Positions 1-6,089 of a stretch of DNA of 7,411 bases are shown one piece after another. Where the stretch lies: NCBI GenBank assembly GCA_006226265.1, contig SBHH01000212.1, positions 1-7,411 on the forward strand, in the 5' to 3' direction. The translations under genes and the position numbers were made by a program. Position 1 is the first letter of the stretch. The number at the start of each line of letters is the position of its first letter. Under the pieces are notes generated by a model. That model did no database searches, was not told the DNA's origin, and saw only the letters and a list, made by a program, of their open reading frames with translations. This stretch comes from Alphaproteobacteria bacterium. Its GTDB lineage: Bacteria; Pseudomonadota; Alphaproteobacteria; Sneathiellales; Sneathiellaceae.

Positions 1-450
1 CGCTCCAGCGCGGCGGGACTTCGCTCCGGCTTCTGTGTGGGGGAGGAGGCGCTGATCAAGGCGTTCCTCGATCTTCGAAGCTATGCGGGTGCGGCCTCTC
101 CCTTGCCGGTCTGCGCGGCGGCGACCGCGCTCTGGAATGACGATGCGCATGTCGAGGAAAACCGCGCGCTGTACCGCCGCAAGTTCGATATCGCGGAGGA
201 AATCTTTGGAACCCGGCTTGGTTTCTACCGCCCACCTGGGGGCTTTTTCCTCTGGCTTGATGTCGGCGACGGGGTCGAGGTGGCGCGGAAACTCTGGACA
301 GAGGCCGCGATCCGTGTGCTGCCTGGTGAATATTTGAGCGTTGCCGACGAGACAGGCTATAATCCGGGCAAGCGCTATATCCGCGTCGCGCTGGTCGGCG
401 AGGAGGCGGATGCCAAAGAAGCTTTAACTCGGATGGCCGATAGCTTATAG
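1..450 (+). CDS. Class I/II aminotransferase, C-terminal part (succinyl-diaminopimelate transaminase-like)
   Basis: This gene is cut by the left window edge; 149 codons remain and they end in TAG. The frame is open from the first base and begins RSSAAGLRSGF, which matches the stretch just after the PLP-binding lysine in fold-type I aminotransferases, so the lysine itself lies just outside the window. Other family marks are PPGGFFLW (fragment residues about 77-84), VLPGEYLS (about 105-112) and RYIRVALV (125-132). In that last motif Arg128 is the likely counterpart of the arginine that binds the substrate carboxylate. The wording is closest to N-succinyldiaminopimelate aminotransferases of the DapC type, which transfer an amino group from glutamate in lysine and peptidoglycan-precursor synthesis. 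Substrate specificity cannot be fixed from the C-terminal half, so no symbol is given. ftsK follows within 9-12 bp, so the two are probably cotranscribed. Confidence 0.85.
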   Translation, partial: RSSAAGLRSGFCVGEEALIKAFLDLRSYAGAASPLPVCAAATALWNDDAHVEENRALYRRKFDIAEEIFGTRLGFYRPPGGFFLWLDVGDGVEVARKLWTEAAIRVLPGEYLSVADETGYNPGKRYIRVALVGEEADAKEALTRMADSL

Positions 451-453
451 AAT

Positions 454-458
454 AGGGA
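454..458 (+). promoter_or_regulatory. Ribosome binding site of ftsK
   Basis: AGGGA lies just after the aminotransferase stop codon. There are two adjacent in-frame ATG codons, at 460 and 463. The spacing is 1 nt to the first and 4 nt to the second, so the second ATG is the better start. The choice changes the product by only one methionine. Confidence 0.5.
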
Positions 459-462
459 TATG

Positions 463-2853
463 ATGTTCAGGAGTCGCAGTTCAAAACAGATTTCCCTTTT
501 GCCGGACGGCAGCGTTGATTTCCTCCAGCGGCGGCTGGTTGAGTTGGGCGGCTTTGTGCTTCTTGTGCTGGCGCTTGTCTGCACGCTGTCGCTGGTCACC
601 TATTCGCCGGACGATCCGAATTTCAATCATGCCACGGGCCAGCCCGCCAGCAATATCCTTGGCCTGTTCGGATCGCATCTTTCCGATCTTCTGCTTCAGA
701 CCATCGGCTTCGGTTCCGTCGCGCTAATTCTTGGCCTGCTGGCCTGGGCCTGGCGGATCATGTCGCACCGGGGGTTGCGCTGGGGGTGGGGTCATCTGGC
801 TATGCTGCCGTTCGGCATCTGCTTTGTCTCCGCCACCCTGATGTCGCTGCCGGTTCCGGACGACTGGCCGCTCAAATCCGGCTATGGCGGGATTGTCGGC
901 GAGATCATCTACAATACCATCATTGCCGTGGGTCAGAAAATCGGCGTGACCATCCATCCGGCCATTTTGGGACCGGTCCTCCTTGTCATTGCTATTGCCC
1001 TTCTGCTTGTCTCCTTCGGGATGTCGCGCGCCGAATGGGCGGCGGTCGGCCGGAGTTTTCGTGCCGTGGTGCAGACGCTGTTCCTTGCACCGGGCTATCT
1101 TCGGGGTCTTCGCCGGCGCAATGATGATGCGGAAGAAGAAGACGATCTCGACATCGCGGATACCGATGAGAACGCGCCGCCCCGCCGGAAGGTCCGCCCG
1201 AAGAAAGAGAAAAAGCCGAAGAAGCCCGTCTTCAAGAAGGCGGTCGAACCGCAGATCGAAAAACGGAGCGCGCCAACCATCACCGGAAAGCGCGTTGCGG
1301 CGGAAAAACAGCCCGCGCTTGACCTCGGCCCCGAGGGGGAATATCAGCTTCCGCCGCTCGATCTCCTCTCGCCGCCCGACAAGAAGCTCGTCTCCAAGCC
1401 GGTGAGCGAGGAGGCTTTGTCGAAAAATGCGCGGCTCCTCGAATCCGTGCTCGACGATTACGGCATCAAGGGCGATATCAGCCGCGTCCGTCCGGGCCCG
1501 GTCGTCACGCTTTACGAGCTGGAACCGGCCCCCGGCCTTAAAAGTTCCCGCGTGATCGGTCTTGCCGATGATATCGCCCGCTCCATGAGTGCGATATCAA
1601 CGCGTATCGCCGTCATTCCGGGACGGAATGCGATCGGGATCGAACTCCCGAACCAGCGGCGCGAGACGGTCTATTTGCGCGAACTTCTCTCCGCCGCCGC
1701 TTATGAGAGCACCAGCTCCAAACTCACCCTTGCGCTCGGCAAGGATATCGGTGGCGATCTGGTGGTGGCCGATCTCGCGCGCATGCCGCATCTGCTGATT
1801 GCCGGTACTACGGGTTCGGGTAAGTCAGTCGCGGTCAATACCATGATCCTGTCGCTCCTCTATCGCCTGTCGCCGGAGGAATGCCGCTTCATCATGATCG
1901 ATCCGAAAATGCTGGAACTTTCCGTCTATGACGGGATTCCGCATCTTCTCGCCCCCGTGGTGACCGAGCCTGGCAAGGCCGTGGTTGCGCTCAAATGGGC
2001 GGTGAAGGAGATGGAGGATCGCTACCGCAAGATGGCGGAGCTCGGCGTTCGCAATATTGACGGCTATAACCAGCGCATCCGCGATGCCGCGAAGAAGGGC
2101 GAGGTTTTGAAACGCACCGTCCAGACCGGCTTTGATGCGGCAAGCGGGGAGCCAGTGTTCGAGGAACGTCCGCTCGATACCGATCCCCTGCCGATGATCG
2201 TTATCATCGTCGATGAAATGGCGGACCTGATGATGGTTGCGGGCAAGGATATCGAGGTGGCCGTGCAGCGCCTCGCCCAGATGGCCCGTGCCGCGGGCCT
2301 CCATGTCATCATGGCGACGCAGCGTCCCTCCGTCGATGTCATCACCGGCACCATCAAGGCGAACTTCCCGACCCGGATCAGTTTCCAGGTGACCTCCAAG
2401 ATCGACAGCCGCACCGTCCTTGGCGAACAGGGCGCGGAACAGCTCCTTGGTCAGGGCGACATGCTCTATATGCCGGGCGCGGGTCGGGTGCAGCGTGTGC
2501 ATGGCCCCTTCGTCTCGGATGAAGAGGTCGAACAGGTGGTCAGTTTCCTGAAATCCCAGGGCGCGCCGGACTATAAGGAAGAGGTGACCGAGGAATCACA
2601 GGGCGATTTCGACGACATGATGGGCGGCGGCAGTGGCGGCGGCAGTGGCGATGAGCTTTATGACCGCGCGGTCGCGCTCGTCTGCCGGGAACGCAAAGCC
2701 TCCACCAGCTTCGTGCAGCGGCATTTGCAGATCGGCTATAACCGGGCCGCGCGCATCATCGACCAGATGGAGAAGGAAGGCGTGATCAGCTCCGCCAACC
2801 ATGTCGGCAAGCGCGAGGTGCTGGCCCGCGATATTGACGATCGCGAGCATTGA
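463..2853 (+). CDS. ftsK: DNA translocase FtsK
   Basis: FtsK is the septum-anchored ATPase that pumps chromosomal DNA during division and activates XerCD recombination at dif. Numbering below is from the ATG at 460; the preferred start at 463 shortens it by one, to 796 residues. The N-terminus has about four membrane segments, near residues 31-47, 77-99, 112-132 and 169-189. A charged linker rich in Asp/Glu and then Lys/Arg/Pro follows, about 218-270. The motor domain carries the Walker A motif GTTGSGKS (449-456), the Walker B motif IIVDEMADL with Asp585-Glu586, the TQRP motif (620-623) and the family stretch KANFPTRISFQVTSKIDSRT. A (GGGS)2 linker (722-730) leads into the DNA-reading winged-helix gamma domain (731 to about 792), which recognises KOPS-type sequences in known FtsKs. 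All domains are present and the length is normal for an alphaproteobacterial FtsK. The gene sits 12 bp after an aminotransferase and 132 bp before lolA, the same ftsK-lolA order as in E. coli. Confidence 0.97.
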   Translation: MFRSRSSKQISLLPDGSVDFLQRRLVELGGFVLLVLALVCTLSLVTYSPDDPNFNHATGQPASNILGLFGSHLSDLLLQTIGFGSVALILGLLAWAWRIMSHRGLRWGWGHLAMLPFGICFVSATLMSLPVPDDWPLKSGYGGIVGEIIYNTIIAVGQKIGVTIHPAILGPVLLVIAIALLLVSFGMSRAEWAAVGRSFRAVVQTLFLAPGYLRGLRRRNDDAEEEDDLDIADTDENAPPRRKVRPKKEKKPKKPVFKKAVEPQIEKRSAPTITGKRVAAEKQPALDLGPEGEYQLPPLDLLSPPDKKLVSKPVSEEALSKNARLLESVLDDYGIKGDISRVRPGPVVTLYELEPAPGLKSSRVIGLADDIARSMSAISTRIAVIPGRNAIGIELPNQRRETVYLRELLSAAAYESTSSKLTLALGKDIGGDLVVADLARMPHLLIAGTTGSGKSVAVNTMILSLLYRLSPEECRFIMIDPKMLELSVYDGIPHLLAPVVTEPGKAVVALKWAVKEMEDRYRKMAELGVRNIDGYNQRIRDAAKKGEVLKRTVQTGFDAASGEPVFEERPLDTDPLPMIVIIVDEMADLMMVAGKDIEVAVQRLAQMARAAGLHVIMATQRPSVDVITGTIKANFPTRISFQVTSKIDSRTVLGEQGAEQLLGQGDMLYMPGAGRVQRVHGPFVSDEEVEQVVSFLKSQGAPDYKEEVTEESQGDFDDMMGGGSGGGSGDELYDRAVALVCRERKASTSFVQRHLQIGYNRAARIIDQMEKEGVISSANHVGKREVLARDIDDREH
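2623..2646 (+). repeat. Two tandem 12-bp repeats in ftsK encoding (GGGS)2
   Basis: Two perfect copies of GGCGGCGGCAGT lie in frame, followed by one more GGC codon. They encode Gly-Gly-Gly-Ser twice, exactly between the motor domain and the gamma winged-helix domain of FtsK. This looks like a flexible tether whose length could change by 12-bp slippage without breaking the frame. Confidence 0.85.
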
Positions 2854-2901
2854 TTTTGTAACGCCCGCCTCCTTTTTGCCTATTTAAGCTGGCAATTAAG
2901 A

Positions 2902-2922
2902 CCGGGGCTGCCTATGTCCCGG
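2902..2922 (+). other. Short hairpin in the ftsK-lolA gap
   Basis: CCGGGGC (2902-2908) pairs with GTCCCGG (2916-2922) over a 7-nt loop, with one G-U pair. It lies 48 nt after the ftsK stop and is followed by AATAAGG rather than a T-run. It therefore does not meet the usual form of an intrinsic terminator, and could instead be an attenuating or mRNA-end-stabilising structure. Confidence 0.35.
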
Positions 2923-2975
2923 AATAAGGATATATGATGGACCGGTGGGCGCCACGCGTTGACATACATCGGCGA

Positions 2976-2984
2976 AAGAGGTGG
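2976..2984 (+). promoter_or_regulatory. Ribosome binding site that sets the lolA start
   Basis: AAGAGGTGG lies immediately before the ATG at 2986, with AAGAGG ending 4 nt upstream of it. The same frame stays open back to a TTG at 2959, but that codon would put the Shine-Dalgarno site inside the gene and would place nine extra residues ahead of a normal signal peptide. The ATG at 2986 is therefore chosen. Confidence 0.65.
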
Positions 2985-2985
2985 A

Positions 2986-3624
2986 ATGCGTATTTTGCGG
3001 ATGATTTCCGGGGCGGCCCTCGCCCTCCTGCTGCTGACGGAGGCGACCGCCCTGAACGCTTCGGCGGCGGCGCCAACGGCACCTAAGCTGAGCGCCGAGG
3101 ACAAGGCCCAGATTTCGCGGATCGAAAAATATCTCGATACGATCCGGTCCCTGCGCGCCGATTTCCTGCAGATCGACAGTGCGGGCGGCATTGCCAAGGG
3201 CAAGGTCTATCTGAAGAAGCCGGGCCGGATGCGTTTTGAATATGCGCCGCCTGCGAAACTTCTCGTAGTGGCGGACGGGGTCTGGCTTGTCTTTCGCGAT
3301 AACGAATTGAAGGAAACGACGCGCCTGCCGCTCTATTCGACGCCGGTCAGCGTCCTTCTCGAAGACAAGACGGATTTCAGCGAGGACGTGAGGGTCACCA
3401 AGGTGGAGCACGAGGCCAACGTCCTCCGTCTCACCGTGATTGATCCCGACAATCCGGATGAGGGGAATATCGTGCTCATTTTCTCCGACAAGCCGCTGCA
3501 GCTTCGCCAGTGGCTGGTGACCGACGCGCAAGGCAATGTCACCAGCATTAGCCTTGGTAATGTCGAGACGAACCTGAAATTGAAGCCCGAGCTGTTCACC
3601 TTCTTCGACAGCGATTACGAATAG
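2986..3624 (+). CDS. lolA: Outer-membrane lipoprotein carrier protein LolA
   Basis: LolA is the periplasmic chaperone that accepts lipoproteins from the LolCDE transporter in the inner membrane and ferries them to the outer membrane. The 212-residue product begins with a basic MRILR stretch, a hydrophobic core (about residues 6-18) and an alanine-rich site around residues 25-29 that suits signal peptidase I cleavage. There is no lipobox cysteine, as expected for a soluble carrier. The mature part shows the LolA pattern: a helix ending in the ADFLQ stretch (58-62), then GKVYLKKPGRMRFEY (72-86) with the conserved Pro-Gly-Arg and Arg83, the VADGVW strand, the PVSVLL segment, and the late DAQGNVTSISL strand pair. 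Length is typical for the family. It follows ftsK, as in E. coli, and is followed after 9 bp by a PhzF-like gene, so the two are probably cotranscribed and translationally linked. Confidence 0.93.
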   Translation: MRILRMISGAALALLLLTEATALNASAAAPTAPKLSAEDKAQISRIEKYLDTIRSLRADFLQIDSAGGIAKGKVYLKKPGRMRFEYAPPAKLLVVADGVWLVFRDNELKETTRLPLYSTPVSVLLEDKTDFSEDVRVTKVEHEANVLRLTVIDPDNPDEGNIVLIFSDKPLQLRQWLVTDAQGNVTSISLGNVETNLKLKPELFTFFDSDYE

Positions 3625-3633
3625 GGGGCGTTC

Positions 3634-4482
3634 ATGGCCCTTGAGATTTTGAAAATCGCCGCCTTTTCCTATCAGGGTGTGGGCGGCAATCCGGCCGGGG
3701 TGGTTTTTGCCGATGAGATGCCGCCGGATGCCGAAATGCTGGCCATTGCCGCCGATCTCGGTTTTTCCGAAACCGCCTTTCTGGTGCCGGAAAAGGATAT
3801 CTGGCGTATTCGCTATTTCGCCCCGGCGCAGGAGGTTGAGTTCTGTGGCCATGCGACGATTGCAAGCGGGGCGGCTCTGGGCGGGAAATTCGGCGGCGGC
3901 ACGTATCGCCTGCGCCTTAATGCGGCCGAGATTACCGTCGATGTGCATGAACCGAAGCCGGGTGGGCCTTTCGCGGTGACACTCACCTCTCCGCCCGCGA
4001 CGGCGGCGCCCGCCGATCCGGAAGTAAAAGTCGCGGCGCTCGCTCTCTTCGGGTTGGAGGAGGGCGATCTTGACCCGCATCTTCCTGTCTATACCGCCTT
4101 TGCGGGGGCGCTTCATCTTGTGATCGGCCTGAAATCGCGGGAAAAGCTTGCCGCTATGGATTATGATTTCGAGGCTGGCAAGGTCTTCATGAGCAGTCAG
4201 GGCTTTACCACAATTGCCCTTATCCGGTCGGAAAGCGAACGACGCTTTCATGCGCGAAACGCCTTTGCTATCGGCGGCGTGTTCGAAGATCCGGCAACCG
4301 GGGCCGCGGCGGCGGCTTTCGGCGGATATCTCCGCGAAATCGGCTGGTTTCCGGGGGGTGAGTTTGAAATATATCAGGGCAAGGATATGGGCGTGCCCTC
4401 CCGCCTTCTCGTCTCCGTGCCGGAGGCGAAAGACAAGGGCATCCGCGTTTCCGGCGCGACCCGCGAGATGCAGGAAAATTAA
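3634..4482 (+). CDS. PhzF-family isomerase/epimerase-like protein
   Basis: This 282-residue cytosolic protein has the two-lobed PhzF / diaminopimelate-epimerase-like signature. The N-terminal lobe shows GVGGNPAGVVF (15-25), GFSETAFL with Glu46 at the position of the catalytic glutamate of PhzF, and EFCGHAT (69-75) with His73. The C-terminal lobe has GVFEDPATGAA (215-225) with Asp219. In the characterised PhzF, as I recall it, the acid and histidine act with an aspartate and a serine in the motif DPATGS; here that serine position is Ala224. PhzF isomerises an intermediate of phenazine synthesis, but most family members stand alone with unknown substrates, and no phenazine genes are visible here. 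A Shine-Dalgarno run GGGGG (3624-3628) overlaps the lolA stop and sits 5 nt before the ATG, so coupling to lolA is likely. The family call is firm; the substrate is unknown. Confidence 0.9.
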   Translation: MALEILKIAAFSYQGVGGNPAGVVFADEMPPDAEMLAIAADLGFSETAFLVPEKDIWRIRYFAPAQEVEFCGHATIASGAALGGKFGGGTYRLRLNAAEITVDVHEPKPGGPFAVTLTSPPATAAPADPEVKVAALALFGLEEGDLDPHLPVYTAFAGALHLVIGLKSREKLAAMDYDFEAGKVFMSSQGFTTIALIRSESERRFHARNAFAIGGVFEDPATGAAAAAFGGYLREIGWFPGGEFEIYQGKDMGVPSRLLVSVPEAKDKGIRVSGATREMQEN

Positions 4483-4518
4483 CGCGTAAGACTTGCCCAA
4501 GGCCCCAATTCCCCGCAT

Positions 4519-4525
4519 AAAGGAG
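4519..4525 (+). promoter_or_regulatory. Ribosome binding site of the acidic hypothetical gene
   Basis: AAAGGAG lies 3 nt before the ATG at 4529 and 9 nt before a TTG at 4535. It rules against the longer in-frame TTG start at 4493, which has no such site. The short spacing leaves some doubt between 4529 and 4535. Confidence 0.55.
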
Positions 4526-4528
4526 CAG

Positions 4529-5146
4529 ATGCTTTTGATCCAGGATCTTTCCATGCAGGATGACGACGAGTTTGAGGAGGAAATGCCGGATGTCGAGGAT
4601 TATCCGACATTGGTTTCGGTTGTTCGTTTTAATCGCTTCCTCAATTCCGTTCCCTGGTTTTCGGAAGTCGGCGAGCCGCTGACACGCGAGGAGCATAAAA
4701 TCGCCCGCGATTATATGGACGCGCTCGGCTTTCCCGATGCTTTCGTCGGCGAGATCGAGGACTGGGACGATGCCGCCTATGCCGCCGCGACGCCCGATTT
4801 CAATAGTGATTGGTGGGAAGCGGAGGAACAGCTTCGCGCAGGCCTCGTCGCCGATGCGCTTGCGCTCATCAGCGAGGAGGATCTGACCCTCGCGCTCACC
4901 CATGTCTCTGCCACCGCATCGGAGCTGATCAACGCGGCGCTTGATGAAATTGCCGAGGAGGTTGGTCTCGCGGACGAGGAGTTTTTGCGCGCCATTGCGG
5001 GCGCCGCCGTGCAGGCCTGCCATCAGGCAGCCCTCGTCCTTGCGGCAGGCGCTGAGGATGACCACCCCTTCGCCCTTAAATACCAGCTGTTCGAACGCGG
5101 CCATTGGCCCATCGCCATCACCGGTCGCAGCTTCAATATTTTCTGA
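4529..5146 (+). CDS. Hypothetical acidic protein, conserved-looking, function unknown
   Basis: I do not recognise a named family. The 205-residue product has no signal peptide and no membrane segment, so it is probably cytosolic. Its first 24 residues carry 11 Asp/Glu. A tryptophan-containing segment follows (VVRFNRFLNSVPWF, about 31-44), then helical stretches rich in Ala, Leu and Glu, including DFNSDWWEAEEQL. The last 27 residues (179-205) have the compact pattern HPFALKYQLFERGHWPI with a GRSFNIF end, which looks like a small ordered module. Codon use matches the neighbours, so this is a real gene and not a chance frame. It lies 46 bp after the PhzF-like gene and 29 bp before xthA, on the same strand, so it is probably in the same transcript. 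I have a vague impression that similar proteins accompany xthA in other Alphaproteobacteria, but this is unverified and no function follows from it. Confidence 0.8.
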   Translation: MLLIQDLSMQDDDEFEEEMPDVEDYPTLVSVVRFNRFLNSVPWFSEVGEPLTREEHKIARDYMDALGFPDAFVGEIEDWDDAAYAAATPDFNSDWWEAEEQLRAGLVADALALISEEDLTLALTHVSATASELINAALDEIAEEVGLADEEFLRAIAGAAVQACHQAALVLAAGAEDDHPFALKYQLFERGHWPIAITGRSFNIF

Positions 5147-5175
5147 CCCGCCTTTTAAGAAAGCCGATAGCAAGC

Positions 5176-5976
5176 ATGAGTAATTTGCGCCTCGTCACCT
5201 GGAACGTCAATTCAGTCCGCGCCCGTCTCGGTCATGTCGAACAGTTCGTAAAAGAGGCCAGTCCGGATATCCTCTGCCTGCAGGAAACCAAGGTGATGGA
5301 CAATGAATTCCCCTTGAAGGCGTTCGAAAAGATGGGTTTTGCGCATCATGTGATCGCCGGGCAGAAAAGTTATAACGGCGTCGCGATTTTTTCGAAACGG
5401 CCGTTTACGCAAGGCGAGGCACCGCTCTGGTGCGGCAAGGATGACAAGCGGCATCTGGCCATCACCCTCGAAAACGGGGTCGAGATCAATAACTTCTATG
5501 TTCCGGCGGGCGGCGATGTGCCGGACGTCGCGGTGAATGATAAATTCGCCCACAAGCTTGATTTCATGACGGAAATGACCGACTGGTTCGCGAAAAGAAA
5601 GCATAAGGACAATCGTTTGATCCTGGTTGGCGACCTTAATGTTGCGCCGTTCGAAAGCGATGTCTGGAACCACAAGCAGCTTTTGAAGGTTGTCAGCCAT
5701 ACCCCGATCGAGGTCGAGCATATGGATCGTATCTATGCCTCCCACGACTGGGTGGATGTGATGCGCCATTTCACGCCGGAGCCGGAACCGCTCTTTTCCT
5801 GGTGGAGCTATCGTTCCCCCAACTGGGAAGTGGCCGACAAGGGCCGGCGGCTCGATCATGTCTGGGTGACCCCGGCGTTGAAGCCGCATCTTTCGGCGAT
5901 GTCGATCCATAAGGGGCCGCGCGGCTGGGAAAAACCTTCCGATCATGCGCCGGTCGTGGTGGATTTCGACCTCTGA
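5176..5976 (+). CDS. xthA: Exodeoxyribonuclease III / AP endonuclease
   Basis: The product belongs to the ExoIII family of Mg-dependent endonuclease/exonuclease/phosphatase-fold enzymes. These cut DNA 5' of abasic sites in base excision repair, clean blocked 3' ends and degrade duplex DNA 3' to 5'. All core residues are visible in the 266-residue protein: Asn10 in TWNVNS, the metal ligand Glu37 in CLQETK, Tyr108 in NFYVPAGG, Asp153 and Asn155 in GDLNVAP, Asp227 in RRLDHVW, and Asp256-His257 in the terminal SDHAPVVVDF. The length matches the family. The frame is open upstream to 5104, but homology begins with SNLRLVTWNVNS, so the ATG at 5176 is chosen. The Shine-Dalgarno signal there is weak (AAGAAAG at 5157-5163, 12 nt away), which suggests help from translation of the gene 29 bp upstream. 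The symbol xthA is used by family; some annotations use xth or exoA. Confidence 0.95.
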   Translation: MSNLRLVTWNVNSVRARLGHVEQFVKEASPDILCLQETKVMDNEFPLKAFEKMGFAHHVIAGQKSYNGVAIFSKRPFTQGEAPLWCGKDDKRHLAITLENGVEINNFYVPAGGDVPDVAVNDKFAHKLDFMTEMTDWFAKRKHKDNRLILVGDLNVAPFESDVWNHKQLLKVVSHTPIEVEHMDRIYASHDWVDVMRHFTPEPEPLFSWWSYRSPNWEVADKGRRLDHVWVTPALKPHLSAMSIHKGPRGWEKPSDHAPVVVDFDL

Positions 5977-5983
5977 TGCCGGA

Positions 5984-5999
5984 TGGCGCCGTGGCGCCA
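5984..5999 (+). terminator. GC-rich palindromic hairpin after xthA
   Basis: TGGCGC (5984-5989) pairs with GCGCCA (5994-5999) over a CGTG loop, 7 nt after the xthA stop. The second half alone, GTGGCGCCAC at 5991-6000, is a perfect 10-bp palindrome. Position suggests a transcript end or 3'-end stabiliser for the upstream operon. The next bases are CGCTAAAAGG, without a T-run, so it is not a classical intrinsic terminator, and a protein-binding palindrome for the downstream SDR gene remains possible. Confidence 0.35.
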
Positions 6000-6077
6000 C
6001 GCTAAAAGGCCCGTCCCCTCTTTGACTTGCGCGCTGGCCTTTCATCAGGCAAAGTCGAGGCAATAAAAACAACAAGA

Positions 6078-6084
6078 GGGGAGG
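6078..6084 (+). promoter_or_regulatory. Strong ribosome binding site of the SDR gene
   Basis: GGGGAGG lies 5 nt before the ATG at 6090 and fixes that start. An in-frame extension back to 6027 would include this site and add 21 residues with no family match. Confidence 0.75.
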
Positions 6085-6089
6085 CAATC

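Larger units (their letters stand above)
2854..2985 (+). promoter_or_regulatory. ftsK-lolA intergenic leader
   Basis: This 132-bp gap is the longest in the window. It is more AT-rich than the flanking genes in its first half and near 2921-2940. It holds a small hairpin (2902-2922), a TATGAT hexamer at 2933-2938 that resembles a -10 box but has no convincing -35 box at 16-18 bp, and a TTGACA at 2959-2964 that has no usable -10 box before the lolA start. A promoter for lolA is plausible from the gap size, but none can be assigned with confidence. Confidence 0.35.

Noticed and set aside
2933..2938. TATGAT as a -10 box for lolA
   Set aside because: It is a good -10 match by itself, but the hexamers 16-18 bp upstream do not resemble TTGACA, and the stretch is equally explained by the small AT-rich leader.
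2959..2987. TTGACA at 2959-2964 as the -35 box of a lolA promoter
   Set aside because: At a 17-bp spacing the -10 position falls on TGGAAT, which overlaps the ribosome binding site and start codon, so the transcript would begin inside the gene.
4493..4528. TTG start at 4493 for the acidic hypothetical protein
   Set aside because: It has no ribosome binding site, while AAAGGAG sits just before the ATG at 4529; the extra 12 residues add no recognisable feature.
2896..4554. A 552-codon open frame on the minus strand across lolA and the PhzF-like gene
   Set aside because: It lies antisense to two clearly homologous genes and its composition (rich in Arg, Gly, His, Ile) is that of a mirrored high-GC codon pattern. 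No recognisable motif or ribosome binding site supports it.
4268..5173. Long minus-strand frames at 1825-2502, 4268-5173, 5212-6087 and 6360-7070
   Set aside because: Each is antisense to a supported gene and lacks family motifs. Long shadow frames are expected in GC-rich coding DNA.
6022..6050. TTGACT at 6022-6027 as a promoter -35 box for the SDR gene
   Set aside because: No acceptable -10 hexamer lies 16-18 bp downstream (the bases there read around TCAGGC). A promoter in this gap is likely, but this site cannot be supported.
6037..6050. GCCT/AGGC inverted repeat with a 6-nt loop before the SDR gene
   Set aside because: A 4-bp stem is too short to stand out from chance in GC-rich sequence.
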